Notes under the pieces: model-generated
What the model was told of the DNA's origin: nothing
Databases searched by the model: none
The model's input: the letters and a program-made list of their open reading frames with translations, nothing else
Made by a program: the position numbers and the translations under genes
Part shown: positions 35,078 through 45,200 of the stretch, piece by piece
How positions within the stretch are numbered: position 1 is the first letter of the stretch
Layout: each line of letters starts with the position of its first letter
Source: CAZSHG01 sp964606695 [NCBI: uncultured bacterium]
GTDB taxonomy: Bacteria; UBP14; UBA6098
NCBI GenBank assembly: GCA_964606695.1
Contig: CAZSHG010000002.1
Span: 110,084-174,083, forward strand
Direction of reading: 5' to 3'
DNA length: 64,000 nt

Positions 35078-35982
35078 GTAAATACGACGACATAAGCAAA
35101 GCCCTTCTGGAATACGGAATAGAATTTCGGCGCGACGTTTCTATGTCGCAGTTGACCAGTATCGGTATCGGTGGGCCAGCGGATTTTCTAATAACGCCCT
35201 TTACCGTCGAGGAAATATCGAGAACATTAAGAATTTTGGCTTCGGAAAATATACCTGTTTTTATAATCGGCCGCGGGACCAACCTCCTCCCCGCGGACGA
35301 GGGCTATCGTGGGGCGCTGGTAAAACCCTCCTTGACGCGTTGCGACCCCTGGAAAGAAGGGAACTTCTTTGCCGGCGCCGCACTGCCCTTACAGGAAGTT
35401 ATCATGAAAGCGATGAAAAACGGGTTATCTGGCGGCGAAGAGTTATTCGGCATTCCGGGTTCCGTCGGCGGAGCTGTCGCGATGAATGCAGGCGCTTATG
35501 GGAAATGGATTTCCAATATTCTCGATGAAATCGTCGCTTTCGATATGACCGGAGAAGAAATCGAAGTGAAACTGGACGACGCTTTCGATTATAGAAAATT
35601 CAAACTTCGGGGTAAGGCGGTAATAGCCGAATGCGAGTTCACTTTCAAAAGCCTTAACGAACCGTCGTTATTGGCGAAAAAGGCCATCGAGTATGAGACG
35701 GAGCGAAAGAAATCCCAACCTCTCGATGAACGTTCTGCGGGATGCATATTCATCAATCCACCGGGAGATCACGCCGGAAGATTGATCGAAAAAGCCGGAC
35801 TCAAAGGCAGAAGAATCGGAGGGGCGGAAGTGAGTGATTTGCACGCAAATTTCATCGTGAATAAGGATAACGCATCGGCACGCGATGTTATCAAATTGAT
35901 CGAAATAATCAGGGAGAGCGTTCGGAAAGAATTTGGAATCGAACTCGAGACGGAGATTATAACGCCGGGATACGAGATATGA
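35074..35982 (+). CDS. murB: UDP-N-acetylenolpyruvoylglucosamine reductase
   Basis: MurB is a flavoprotein that reduces the enolpyruvyl group to make UDP-MurNAc. The 302-aa chain has 'LTSIGIGGPADFLITP', 'IIGRGTNLL', 'LFGIPGSVGGAVAMNAGAYG' and 'RSAGCIFINPPGDHAGRLIE', where the Ser of 'SAGCIF' is the expected catalytic position. This resembles the type II MurB. TTG at 35074 overlaps the murC stop; the stop overlaps ftsQ (ATGA). Confidence 0.95.
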   Translation: MSKYDDISKALLEYGIEFRRDVSMSQLTSIGIGGPADFLITPFTVEEISRTLRILASENIPVFIIGRGTNLLPADEGYRGALVKPSLTRCDPWKEGNFFAGAALPLQEVIMKAMKNGLSGGEELFGIPGSVGGAVAMNAGAYGKWISNILDEIVAFDMTGEEIEVKLDDAFDYRKFKLRGKAVIAECEFTFKSLNEPSLLAKKAIEYETERKKSQPLDERSAGCIFINPPGDHAGRLIEKAGLKGRRIGGAEVSDLHANFIVNKDNASARDVIKLIEIIRESVRKEFGIELETEIITPGYEI

Positions 35983-36731
35983 GAAGAAGAGGTAAAAAGA
36001 GATTATTATTGATTCTGCTCGCTGTGGCGATTTGCACCGGCGCTTCTTACGTTACCCTCTCCCCCGCGTTTTCGATAAAAGAAATCACCATAGCCGGGAA
36101 CAACAGAATTTCGGACGAGGAAGTCTCCAGACTTTTGCCGTTCGGCACAGGGGATCATATCCTTTTCCTTAAGAAGAAGATGACTAAACGGCTTCTCTCT
36201 TCGGACGACAGAGTGGTCGGGTGCGAAATACACAGACGCTATCCCGATAAGGTCGATATCATAATCGAGGAGATGTCCCCGGTCATGTTACTTTCTGCCG
36301 GAAAGGTATGGGGATTGAATGAGAAGGGCACCATTTTGCCAATCGAAACGCCATACGAAATTCCCAATCTACCTTTTTTGAGTCTCGTTGGACGCGAAAT
36401 TTCGCCGGTAGCTTACAGGAGGATCGAGGGCGATGCAATTCGGAAGGGGCTCGATTTCTGGACGGAAACCCAGAGAACATCGCCGCAGTTTCTGGACAGG
36501 ATAAGCGAGATTATCGTGGACGATAAGCTGGAAGTCAGGCTGGTTTTGTCGGGAGATGGTATTATAGCGGATATTGGAAGTGGAGATTTTAAAAGACGAC
36601 TTTTACGCCTGAAAACCTTACTGGGCGAAATCGAAAGAATGGGAAACAACGCGGATTATATAGATTTGAGATATGGCGATCAAGCTATAGTCCGCCTCGA
36701 TAAGAGCGATAAAAATAAGCGATCGGGGTGA
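35979..36731 (+). CDS. ftsQ: Cell division protein FtsQ
   Basis: The 250-aa single-pass protein has a basic N-terminus, one membrane segment ('LLLILLAVAICTGASYVTL') and a POTRA domain starting 'FSIKEITIAGNNRISDEEV', followed by the FtsQ/DivIB beta domain. It links divisome components on the periplasmic side. It is joined by ATGA overlap to murB and is 3 nt from ftsA. Confidence 0.92.
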   Translation: MRRRGKKRLLLILLAVAICTGASYVTLSPAFSIKEITIAGNNRISDEEVSRLLPFGTGDHILFLKKKMTKRLLSSDDRVVGCEIHRRYPDKVDIIIEEMSPVMLLSAGKVWGLNEKGTILPIETPYEIPNLPFLSLVGREISPVAYRRIEGDAIRKGLDFWTETQRTSPQFLDRISEIIVDDKLEVRLVLSGDGIIADIGSGDFKRRLLRLKTLLGEIERMGNNADYIDLRYGDQAIVRLDKSDKNKRSG

Positions 36732-36734
36732 ATT

Positions 36735-37949
36735 ATGCAGGAGATTTACGTAGGAATAGACATCGGCACACGAACAACTAAGGTAGCGATAGCCGAGGAA
36801 CACCTAAGCGGCGAGATCGTTTTAAAAGGTATCGGCGAAGCTAAGAGCGAAGGTATTTCTCGCAGTAATATTATCAATATAGAAAAGGCTGAGAAGTGTT
36901 TGCACACAGCTTTAACTGACGCGGAAAAAATGGCCGATATCGAAGCGCGCGAAGCTTTCCTCGCTGTTAGTGGCGACAGACTCAGGACTGTAAGTAGTCG
37001 AGGTGTTACTGCGATTCCAAAAGACAAGGAATCCATAGACGCAACGAATGTATCCGAAGTCCTTCAAGCCGCACGTGCGGTGGTTATTCCCCCTGAAGCC
37101 GCGATAATCGATTCCGTGGTTCGGGAATTCCTCGTTGACGGGCAGGGCGGGATAACCGATCCTGTCGGCATGAGCGGCGTCCGTATGGAAGCCGACGTCG
37201 GTTTACTTGTTTCGCCGAGAACATCGTTGAGCAACCTGGAACGCACGATAGAACGAGCCGGCTTGGTTCCGGACGGCCAGACTGCCGCCGTCAAAGCGTC
37301 CGGTATGGCTGTGCTTTCGCCGGACGAAGCGGAGATTGGTGTCGCAGTCCTGGATATTGGCGCTGGATCCACCGATATTGGCATATTCCGTCGCGGAACC
37401 CTTATCTGGGCTTTTAGCATCGGTTATGCCGGCGAATCTATAACAAAGGATATTACCGTAGGGCTTTCGGTTCCCTTCGATACGGCCGAACAGATCAAGA
37501 TCGAATTCGGTTCGGCTCTCGAGGAAGCCGTCGAACCTACGGATATGATAAGCATCCCCGGAATCGGCGGCAGGGAATCCCGTTCTATCGAACGCAGGTT
37601 CCTCAGTCAGATTGTCGAACCCCGCATCGAAGAGATTTTCATAATGTGTAAAGACGGACTTCTGGAGGTCGATTTACTGGGGAAACTCACTGCCGGTATA
37701 GTCCTTACCGGCGGAACATCTATGACTAACGATATCGTTCATCTCGCCGAGAAGATATTCGATCTTCCTGTGCGGACTGGCGCGCCGCATCTTCCTGGAG
37801 ATGTTCCGGAACTGGCAAATAGCCCGCGTTTCGCCACAGCTGTCGGTGCGGTTCTGGCCGCTTCCGACCGAAAGCATCGCGCGGACTTAATCGATCACAA
37901 CAACTCGCTCTGGTCGAAGATCAGGCGATGGTTCATTAAAAAAGTATGA
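36735..37949 (+). CDS. ftsA: Cell division protein FtsA
   Basis: The 404-aa actin-like protein anchors FtsZ at the membrane. It begins '[18 protein letters not shown]' and has '[15 protein letters not shown]' (phosphate 2 motif), '[10 protein letters not shown]' and a C-terminal amphipathic end '[13 protein letters not shown]' that fits the membrane-targeting helix. GGGGTG precedes the ATG. Confidence 0.95.
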   Translation: MQEIYVGIDIGTRTTKVAIAEEHLSGEIVLKGIGEAKSEGISRSNIINIEKAEKCLHTALTDAEKMADIEAREAFLAVSGDRLRTVSSRGVTAIPKDKESIDATNVSEVLQAARAVVIPPEAAIIDSVVREFLVDGQGGITDPVGMSGVRMEADVGLLVSPRTSLSNLERTIERAGLVPDGQTAAVKASGMAVLSPDEAEIGVAVLDIGAGSTDIGIFRRGTLIWAFSIGYAGESITKDITVGLSVPFDTAEQIKIEFGSALEEAVEPTDMISIPGIGGRESRSIERRFLSQIVEPRIEEIFIMCKDGLLEVDLLGKLTAGIVLTGGTSMTNDIVHLAEKIFDLPVRTGAPHLPGDVPELANSPRFATAVGAVLAASDRKHRADLIDHNNSLWSKIRRWFIKKV

Positions 37950-37986
37950 TTTTGAAACAATAATAAAAGGCCCAAGGAGGTGCATT

Positions 37987-39276
37987 GTGGAGTTTGAACT
38001 GGACAAACCAGTAGATGTTGCCGGACCTGCAGTAATCAAAGTTGTGGGAATCGGTGGCGCCGGCGGCAATGCCGTCGAAAGAATGATTAACGCCGGTCTT
38101 ATGGGAGTCGAATTCGTGTCTATCAACACGGATCAACAGGCTCTCGCAAGGAGTAGCGCTACTCAGAAGGTAGCAGTCGGCACCCGGCAAACCAAAGGTC
38201 TCGGTGCCGGAGGTAATCCGGAGATCGGTCGGAAAGCCGCCGAGGAGGACCGCGATCAGGTCGTGGACATCCTCGACGGAGCCGATATGGTCTTCCTCAC
38301 CGCCGGGATGGGCGGCGGCACCGGAACTGGAGCGGCCGGAGTTGTCGCTGAAATTTCCAAAGATATCGGCGCACTAACCGTAGCGGTTGTTACGAAACCC
38401 TTCGATTTCGAAGGCCGCCGCCGTTGCGAAAACGCCGATAAGGGAATCGAAGCGCTGAAAGACTTCGTCGATACGCTGATTATCATCCCAAACCAGAGAT
38501 TGCTTTCCGTTGTGGAACGCGACACGCCGCTGGTCGAAGCTTTCGGGATCGCGGACGAAGTCCTACATCACGCAACCCGCGGTATTAGCGACCTGATCAC
38601 TGTTTCCGGAATAGTAAACCTCGATTTCGCCGACGTGCAAACGGTTCTTGCCGGCATGGGCGGCGACGCCCTGATGGGCACAGGCATCTCATCCGGTGAA
38701 GACCGCGCGCTCGAAGCGGCTCGTGGAGCTATCACCAGCAATTTACTGGAAGATATGTCAATCGAGGGCGCAAAGGGTGTGCTAATTAATATCACGGGTA
38801 GCGAAGATTTGTCGCTATTCGAGGTAAACGAAGCGGCTACGCTCATTTCAGAAGCCGCCGGACCGGAAGCCAATGTGATTTTCGGTTCTGTCGTCAATCC
38901 TGAACTCGGCGACGAAATCCGCGTAACGGTGATCGCCGCCGGATTCAACCGGAACAAACGTAAAACAAAGATTTTCGACACGTCAAAATTCAGTAAACCT
39001 ACCGGAGATATTTTTTCGACGGGAGCGGAGAAATCAAAAGCGGAGGAATCCCATTCGCAGGTAGCTCCGACTTTCATCCCGAAATTCGAGGATACGGGTC
39101 CGAAAAAAGAACCGGAACCGGAAGAGGAATTCGCCGCGGTCGAGAAGGAAGCGGAAGCCGTCCAGACGAGACAACCTCAAGCGGATAATCCGCACAGGCA
39201 AAGGCTGGAATCTTTCGCACCGGACGATTACGAAATACCCGCGTTTATGCGTAAACGCAAACAGAAGGATAATTAG
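37987..39276 (+). CDS. ftsZ: Cell division GTPase FtsZ
   Basis: The 429-aa tubulin homologue polymerises into the division ring. The GTP-binding signature is '[11 protein letters not shown]', with '[14 protein letters not shown]' at the start. After the core a ~90-residue linker leads to the conserved tail '[13 protein letters not shown]', the FtsA-binding peptide. Start GTG 37987 has a perfect AAGGAGGTG (37973-37981) with 5-nt spacing. Confidence 0.97.
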   Translation: MEFELDKPVDVAGPAVIKVVGIGGAGGNAVERMINAGLMGVEFVSINTDQQALARSSATQKVAVGTRQTKGLGAGGNPEIGRKAAEEDRDQVVDILDGADMVFLTAGMGGGTGTGAAGVVAEISKDIGALTVAVVTKPFDFEGRRRCENADKGIEALKDFVDTLIIIPNQRLLSVVERDTPLVEAFGIADEVLHHATRGISDLITVSGIVNLDFADVQTVLAGMGGDALMGTGISSGEDRALEAARGAITSNLLEDMSIEGAKGVLINITGSEDLSLFEVNEAATLISEAAGPEANVIFGSVVNPELGDEIRVTVIAAGFNRNKRKTKIFDTSKFSKPTGDIFSTGAEKSKAEESHSQVAPTFIPKFEDTGPKKEPEPEEEFAAVEKEAEAVQTRQPQADNPHRQRLESFAPDDYEIPAFMRKRKQKDN

Positions 39277-39296
39277 CGCGTGGGGACGCTTTAAAG

Positions 39297-39317
39297 TTCG
39301 GGTCCATCGGGCCCGAA
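39297..39317. terminator. Hairpin after ftsZ
   Basis: A 9-bp stem (TTCGGGTCC, 39297-39305, with GGGCCCGAA, 39309-39317, one G-T-type mismatch) with a 3-nt loop follows the ftsZ stop by about 20 bp. No clear T run follows, so it may act with the next hairpin in ending the dcw transcript. Confidence 0.45.
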
Positions 39318-39356
39318 GTTATACCCCTCCTTAATTAACCTACCTACGCGACCCCT

Positions 39357-39399
39357 GTGGCTCCTCTCCCCCAAGGGGAGCCACATATTTTTCTCTTTC
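39357..39399 (+). terminator. Probable rho-independent terminator of the dcw cluster
   Basis: GTGGCTCC (39357-39364) pairs with GGAGCCAC (39377-39384) across a C-rich/A loop, with a further CCCC/GGGG pair inside, and the right arm is followed by ATATTTTTCTCTTTC. It sits about 80 bp after ftsZ, just ahead of the VOC gene. Confidence 0.65.
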
Positions 39400-39434
39400 C
39401 GAAAGTCTCGAATGATATTATATTAAATACGCTC

Positions 39435-39779
39435 ATGAAAATTAGAATAGATAAAATATTCGTTCACGTCGCCGACATCGAGAGGGCAAAGAATTTCTAC
39501 GGCGATATTCTCGGCCTTCCGCGCGGTAAGGCTTTCGAGGGCGACATCGCTTTCGACCTGGACGGCGCGGACTTGATTCTCGTTCCGGACAGGGAACGCG
39601 GAACTCCGCGAACCGGCGCGGACATATGCCTCTGGGCGGACGACATCGATAAACTCTACGGCCAGCTTGTCCTCAAAGGCGTGAAATTCTTCAAACCTCC
39701 CGCGCGGGAAAAATGGGGCGGCAAACTGGCTGGATGCTACGATTCCGAAGGCAACAGGGTCTTTATCATACAATATTAA
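39435..39779 (+). CDS. VOC-fold (glyoxalase/bleomycin-resistance-like) protein
   Basis: The 114-aa protein has the paired beta-alpha-beta-beta-beta units of vicinal oxygen chelate proteins: 'RIDKIFVHVADIERAKNFYG' in the first and 'DICLWADDIDKLYGQLVLKG' in the second, with the ending 'GKLAGCYDSEGNRVFI'. Substrate cannot be told. An ORF 26 codons longer would start in the terminator; ATG 39435 gives the family N-terminus. Confidence 0.87.
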   Translation: MKIRIDKIFVHVADIERAKNFYGDILGLPRGKAFEGDIAFDLDGADLILVPDRERGTPRTGADICLWADDIDKLYGQLVLKGVKFFKPPAREKWGGKLAGCYDSEGNRVFIIQY

Positions 39780-39944
39780 AGTGAAACTCGGGTTTTGAAA
39801 ACATTTTAGCGTTCTTTGAATTGAGTTTAGGCCGGTTCGAGGCGATTTTGAGGTTACGGGGAGCGAAATACGGCTCGACCGAGGGAATTTGTTCTTCACG
39901 AAGTGCTATTTTAAGCTTGCCCTGAGCGATTTATCCCTCGCCGA

Positions 39945-40154
39945 AGTCGAAATGTTCGTTCCTTGAGCCGTTCTTTTCATTACCGAAGTTGTTCTTTCGA
40001 TTCCTCTCGCCGTTCTACAGCTCGCCCGACTCGATCTATTTTGTAGATTAGGTAGAGGAACGGGTAGATTGACCGGAGGAACGCTAAAATCGGTTAAAGT
40101 GACGCTAAAATCGTGTAGAGTCACTTTAATATCGACCGAAATGAGGGACAAGAA
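39945..40154. repeat. Degenerate 21-nt tandem array B
   Basis: About ten units at exact 21-nt steps (39945, 39966, 39987, 40008, 40029, 40050, 40071, 40092, 40113, 40134). The last five share GACCGGAGGAACGCTAAAAT-like text, and the earlier ones share CCGTTCTT-like text. It occupies most of the gap before the secreted protein gene starting at 40196. On the minus strand it reads as heptapeptides (VTLHDFS, VTLTDFS, then TARGIER, TTSVMKR, TAQGTNI), but no start or ribosome-binding site supports a gene. Bases 39780-39944 hold nothing else that I can support. Confidence 0.8.
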
Positions 40155-40195
40155 GGTTAGTAGGCCTGAAGCTAAGCAAAAAGGAGAATATCGAT

Positions 40196-42139
40196 ATGAA
40201 AAAAATAACTACGATTTTGTTAGCGTTATTTCTATTATTATCAATAATCGTTTTCGCAGAACGACCAAATCGGCCTATCAAAACCGGCATATCCGATTTC
40301 GAACCGGTGGAGATGGGTAAAATCCTGTCTTCCGCGACGAGCGACTGGTATATAATTGACTCCACGTTCATCGACTACGATTTCGTATCGACCGGGAACA
40401 TCTTTGTCATCGGCGACGGCCTCCTAATCGTCGATGACGCCATGCTTACAATGAACGGAACAATCGCGGCTTCCGACAACGGCAGGATTATCATCTGCAA
40501 CGGCGCACATCTGCATTTCAACCAATATTGGGTGGGACAATACTATGTCTATCTGATGGAAAACTCAAGTTTCGAGAGCATCGACGCAACCATAGACGCG
40601 AACGGTGTGATGCATTACGCCGAATTGCACGATTCATCCCACTATTCCGCGATTCGCACGCACTTCCCCGACTGGACGTTCAGAAAGATCTTCGAGAAAT
40701 CCTCGATGTATCTGGAAGATGTCGGTCATGTAGGCGATTTTTTCGTCGGCGATTCGACGGATATTCATCTTGTGCGATGCGACACACTGATGCCGTGGTT
40801 ACAAGCGCTGGATGGCAGTATCATCGATATCGAATTCCCCGATCCCGATTCGGTCGATCATTTCGAGGCCGGCGAGGGCGCTCCGGGTTTCTCCGGCATG
40901 GGTTACCATTTCACGGTCGATACCTGCGCGCGATGCTGGTGGTCTTTCGAGACTTTCACCGGCTGTTCGGTAACCGTCCATAACTCCGAGATATATGGAT
41001 CATGCGTCCGTTTCAACGGCGGCGACACGACCACCGTATTCGGCATCTGCAACTACAACATGCACGACGAAATCATGCCCCTCCCAGACCGGCATCTCGA
41101 ATACGACAACACCTACGTTTGCTGGTGGAACTGGTATCCGTTGGACAACACCGTGCTTTTCATGGACTCCTGTGTCTTTGGCGAAATGATTCCGAAAAAT
41201 CAGGGCAAAGCCTACGTAACTCGTAGCACCCACGACGGCGCGACAATCGTCCTGAGCACGCAGGACAGCTCCTTCATGTTCTTCGCCGACGGCACATCCG
41301 AGGCATACCTAAGCACATTCAAACATTCGGTTATGCTACTCGAAAATACCCGCGTTACCCCGGTTCTGCCGTGGCTTTACCAGGCGGTTAACATCGCACA
41401 CGACAGGTCGATGCTTCTATGTATAAATTGCGATTTCGACACACTCCCTTTCGCGCTGGACACGGCGGTCGTTTTCTACGCCGCTATCGATTCGCTCGAC
41501 ACTATAGAAATCGGCGAAGAATTATCCCTCACAGGCAACGCCTGGCTCAGCGTCGGGCCGCATTACCCGCACGATTTCGACAGTTACACGCTCAGTTATC
41601 GCGCGGATAGCGATTCCACCGGCATGATCATCGAAGATTCTTGCACTCCGGTCAGGCGCGGCATCCTCGGGACATGGGACACCGAGAGCCTCGCCGAGGG
41701 CGATTACATCCTGACCCTCGTCCTGCGCAACACAAACGCTGACACCCTCGTCGCGACAATGGACGTCTATCTAACCACAATGTCCATCGACGAAAAACCG
41801 ACCATGCCCAACGATTTCACCCTCTCCGCCCACCCCAACCCGTTCAATTCGGCGGTAACAATCACAATCGACGTGCCCGTAGGGGCGTATTGCAATACGC
41901 CCCTACGAATCGAGGTGTTCGATATTAACGGGCGCCGAATTTCTGTCATTTCGAGCAAGGGCTTCCAGCCCGACGAGAAATCTCTTACGGATGCGAGAAA
42001 GATTTCTCCCTTCGGCCGAAATGATATTGCGAGAGAATTCGTCTGGCAACCCGATGAATCCACCACCTCAGGCGTGTATCTCGTCCGGGCGACGGGCGGG
42101 GACGAGACGATGACGAAGCGTGTCGTGTATTTGAAATAA
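40196..42139 (+). CDS. Secreted protein with C-terminal PNPFN sorting domain containing in-frame repeat insertions
   Basis: The 647-aa protein has a signal peptide ('ITTILLALFLLLSIIVFA') and a long beta-strand-rich region (about 30-500) that may be a right-handed beta-helix or sandwich. Near the C-terminus is 'AHPNPFNSAVTITIDV', 'IEVFDINGRRI' and 'TTSGVYLVRA', a sorting domain. Two palindromic repeats (41879-41906, 41944-42026) are translated within it ('GAYCNTPL' and 'SSKGFQPDEKSLTDARKISP' onwards) without breaking the frame, lengthening the domain by about 36 residues. The AAAGGAG site supports ATG 40196. No enzymatic motif is visible. Confidence 0.88.
   Translation: MKKITTILLALFLLLSIIVFAERPNRPIKTGISDFEPVEMGKILSSATSDWYIIDSTFIDYDFVSTGNIFVIGDGLLIVDDAMLTMNGTIAASDNGRIIICNGAHLHFNQYWVGQYYVYLMENSSFESIDATIDANGVMHYAELHDSSHYSAIRTHFPDWTFRKIFEKSSMYLEDVGHVGDFFVGDSTDIHLVRCDTLMPWLQALDGSIIDIEFPDPDSVDHFEAGEGAPGFSGMGYHFTVDTCARCWWSFETFTGCSVTVHNSEIYGSCVRFNGGDTTTVFGICNYNMHDEIMPLPDRHLEYDNTYVCWWNWYPLDNTVLFMDSCVFGEMIPKNQGKAYVTRSTHDGATIVLSTQDSSFMFFADGTSEAYLSTFKHSVMLLENTRVTPVLPWLYQAVNIAHDRSMLLCINCDFDTLPFALDTAVVFYAAIDSLDTIEIGEELSLTGNAWLSVGPHYPHDFDSYTLSYRADSDSTGMIIEDSCTPVRRGILGTWDTESLAEGDYILTLVLRNTNADTLVATMDVYLTTMSIDEKPTMPNDFTLSAHPNPFNSAVTITIDVPVGAYCNTPLRIEVFDINGRRISVISSKGFQPDEKSLTDARKISPFGRNDIAREFVWQPDESTTSGVYLVRATGGDETMTKRVVYLK
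41879..41906. repeat. 28-bp perfect palindrome inside a coding sequence
   Basis: Bases 41879-41906 are a perfect inverted repeat (GTAGGGGCGTATTG and its reverse complement, no loop). It lies inside the sorting domain of the secreted protein, encoding 'GAYCNTPL'. I recall closely similar palindromes as dispersed repeats in many environmental bacterial genomes, so it is probably an inserted mobile palindromic repeat. Confidence 0.85.
41944..42026. repeat. Inverted-repeat element inside a coding sequence
   Basis: An element with ends TGTCATTTCG (41944-41953) and CGAAATGAT (42018-42026) in opposite orientation, with inner GAGAAATCTC- and AGATTTCTCCC-like arms. It resembles the dispersed TGTCATTTCG..GAGAAATCT repeats seen in FCB-type genomes (recollection). 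It is translated as part of the sorting domain over ~28 residues. Confidence 0.75.
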
Positions 42140-42169
42140 CGCCACTGTTACGCTTACGAAATAAGCTAA

Positions 42170-42243
42170 GGCTGGCGCGACTCACGCGTGCGACAATAAT
42201 GTGAGAATAAAACGACTCGCACGTAGCGTGAGGCGTGCCAGCC
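42170..42243. repeat. Imperfect palindrome with GGCTGGC(A/G)CG ends between convergent genes
   Basis: The left arm 42170-42193 and right arm 42217-42243 are reverse complements with two mismatches and a 3-nt bulge; the loop is about 23 nt. It lies in the 128-bp gap between the convergent secreted protein and large outer-membrane protein genes. The outer 10 bp match the ends of the palindrome at 7517-7568, so it is likely another copy of a dispersed palindromic repeat. Confidence 0.75.
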
Positions 42244-42267
42244 GAAATGCGCGGGGAAATCGACAAA

Positions 42268-45200
42268 TTAGAATGTCAATCGGACGCTGGTCTGAGCGGT
42301 GTGTTCAGGTGGACGGCCGCTGTGCGATTCCAGCGAATACATCAGGGTGAGCAGTGTTGATCTGGCTACGTTGATATCGACGTTCACGCTTGCGGTGCCG
42401 TTGTCGCCGATGTAGTCGCCGTGCGCCATCTCGTAGGGTAGGATTCCGACGTCCGTCTCGTCGCTCTCGACACGCGAATATCCCACTGACGCGCGCACGG
42501 TGCCCTTACGTAGAAAATAACTGCCTATAGGCGAAATCGCGTAACGGCGTATCGACACCGGTTCTTCCGGCCAGTCGTCGGTTTGGGCGAGGTAGCTCAT
42601 GTCGGCGGTCAATTGCAGTGAGCTGGTCATCGCGCGTGTCCAGAGGAGCGAGAATTCCTTGCCTGTCAGGTCTGTGCCGGTTCGCGAGCTTTCGGGATAC
42701 AATCTCGCAGTCCACAACCATTCCACTTTACCACGGAAATTGCCCATCGAAAGCATACTGATTCTGCCCTCCAGCGAATAGCTGTTGTTCCATCTGAGTT
42801 CTTCGCCGGTGGTGAATTGCGTGTTGCGATACTTGCTGAACCGTCGCCGGAAGTTAATACTGCGCGCTCCGACGCCGTATCGCAAGTTGCCTTCCGCGAT
42901 GAAGTTTCCCGATACGAGTTCCAGGTTATCGTTCATGTTTCGTGGGTCGAGAAGCAGAGATTGAGCGGCCTCGGCCTCCGATTGGCCTTCCGCTTGAACC
43001 AGACCGTCCGCGGAGAGTTGTTTTATCATATCGTAAAACCACCCCTCCCTGCCTTTTCGCACCGCTTTGATCGACATACTGGCGCGCAAATCCGAACTGA
43101 TGACTGGCGTGAAATCGCCCGTGGAGCGGTATTCCTTAAGGTATTCACCACCCGGCGACGCGATATATTCGCCACGATCCTCGTCGAATTCGTAGTTGCC
43201 CAATCCCTCGCCGACATAAGTGTAGTAAGGCTCCAGGACTTCACTCTGGTTGCGCGAGAGTTCGTAGCGGAGGCGTCCGCTGATGTTGGGCACGGTCGTT
43301 CTGAAGGAGCCGTCCGCGGAGGCCAGGTCGGTAATTATATCGCCAGCGCCGATTTTATCGTCATATTCGCGATGATAAATCGAGAAATTCCATTTGCCAA
43401 TGTCGCCGGAAAGGCGGTAAGCATTGGTGATCGCGCTCAATTGCCGGGCGTTTCCGGTTGTATCGTAGGTTTCGTCTCTGCGATATTCGTATGATGGCGT
43501 CAGGGTCAGCCATTCCACGAGATTAAATCCCAGCGACGGCGCGGTGCTTACAAAACGGAAACCGGACGCCTTGTCGTTGTCCTCATAGCGCCACGTCGCG
43601 GAGGGCGAAAGAATCCAGTAATTACCGGAATAATCGCCCCAGAGCCTGTTCCAGACGTTTTCGGTTTTAGTGAGGCTGTAATTTGCGGAAGTCTGTGTTC
43701 GGTCGGAAGTGTATCGGGCGGTCGAATTCAACCTGCGGCTGGTCTGACCGCCTACTTCATTGTAGCCGTAACCGCCGGATAGATTTATTTGCTCGATTGG
43801 GGAATAATCCAGGCCGAATTCAGCGAGTTGCTCACCGCCGGACGCGCCCTCCAGGCCCCAGTCGCGCAGATATTCGGCGTCTTCTATACGACCGATGGTC
43901 GCAAAACGAACTTCTCTTCGACGATACGCGCCGGATAGGCCGATTTCACCAAGCCCCTTCCCACCGATGCTCAAACCGTGGTTAGATTGCATTTTTATGT
44001 CGATAGCACCACCTGCGTTGTCGTTATCGCCTATGTTCGAAGAGCGATTCAAATCCAGATTGGATGCGGCTACCTCAGTGGACAGAGTGGTGCCGTCCAA
44101 CGGAGTGAAAACCAACGCGCCGTCCATGATCGATTGACCGACTGGCAAGGGTAATATTCTGCGCGGTGTATAACTTCCCTCCCCCATGCCGACCCATTCA
44201 TAAACCCCGCCGCCCGCGTAGCTATATTCACCTCTGCCGGAACCGACGTTCGCGAAAACTACTTCCCAGTCGCCCTCGCCCTCCCCTAACCATTCGAAAT
44301 GGGCGCTGTCGGTCGATGAATCCACCAGTGCATAATCGCCTGAATCGGAAAGTTCTGCGCCCCAGATATAAGCCGAATCGGCTATATCGCCCGCGGATTC
44401 CATAACGGCACGTTCTTCGTCGGTCAGGTCGAAATTGAGCGGATTGTTCGGGTCATCCAGTTCGGTCATGCCGGAATAGTAGAAATCAATTTTAGGATGA
44501 GGAGAGATATTCCCATTCACACCGTAGAAACTACGGCGGTATTCGAGATCGGTAAATTGGAAATCCACGATAATTCGGCTCTGCGCGCCGATAGGGCGAT
44601 TGTTCGTGAAGGTTATCTGGCCAAGATTATAATCGATAGTGTAATCGTTGGAAGCGCCTCGGCGTAGTTTTTCGCCATCGAGCCAAACGGTTTCTGTGCC
44701 CGCGAGGATTTGTATGGATGATTTGCCCTCGGCGTCGATTGAATACGGCCCCTGATTGCCCTCCTGCCCGTAGAATTCGTCCGTCGCCCAGATGCCTTCC
44801 AGAACCGCGCCCACGACTTCCCCGGTAATAAAATCCGAATAGCCCCCCAGACGAACCCCCGACAGGCGACGTTCGTAATTGGTAAATTCCGATTGCGGGC
44901 TGAATTGCGCCGTGAAATCGCCGAAGGTCGCGCCGAAATACGGTGCGGTTACGTCGATATAGACCTGGTCGAGTTGGGCGATTTTCTCAGAAGTCCCCTC
45001 CGGCTGGATTGGCAAATCCTGATCGCTGAGAGTTGCTGAAATCTCGACGTCTTCGGCGATTGCACCGTAAGCTTCGAGCTGAAAGGCTGATTCGACGCTT
45101 GCGTCCCGACGACTGCCGACTTTAATTCCGCGAAGCAAACTCCCAGAATGCACCAGCCGACTGCCTTCGGGGAACATGCCCAAATTCTTCGTCGGGGATG

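Noticed and set aside
42817-43494. 225-aa plus-strand ORF
   Set aside because: It is an antisense shadow of the large outer-membrane protein gene, which has a signal peptide, barrel pattern and long length.
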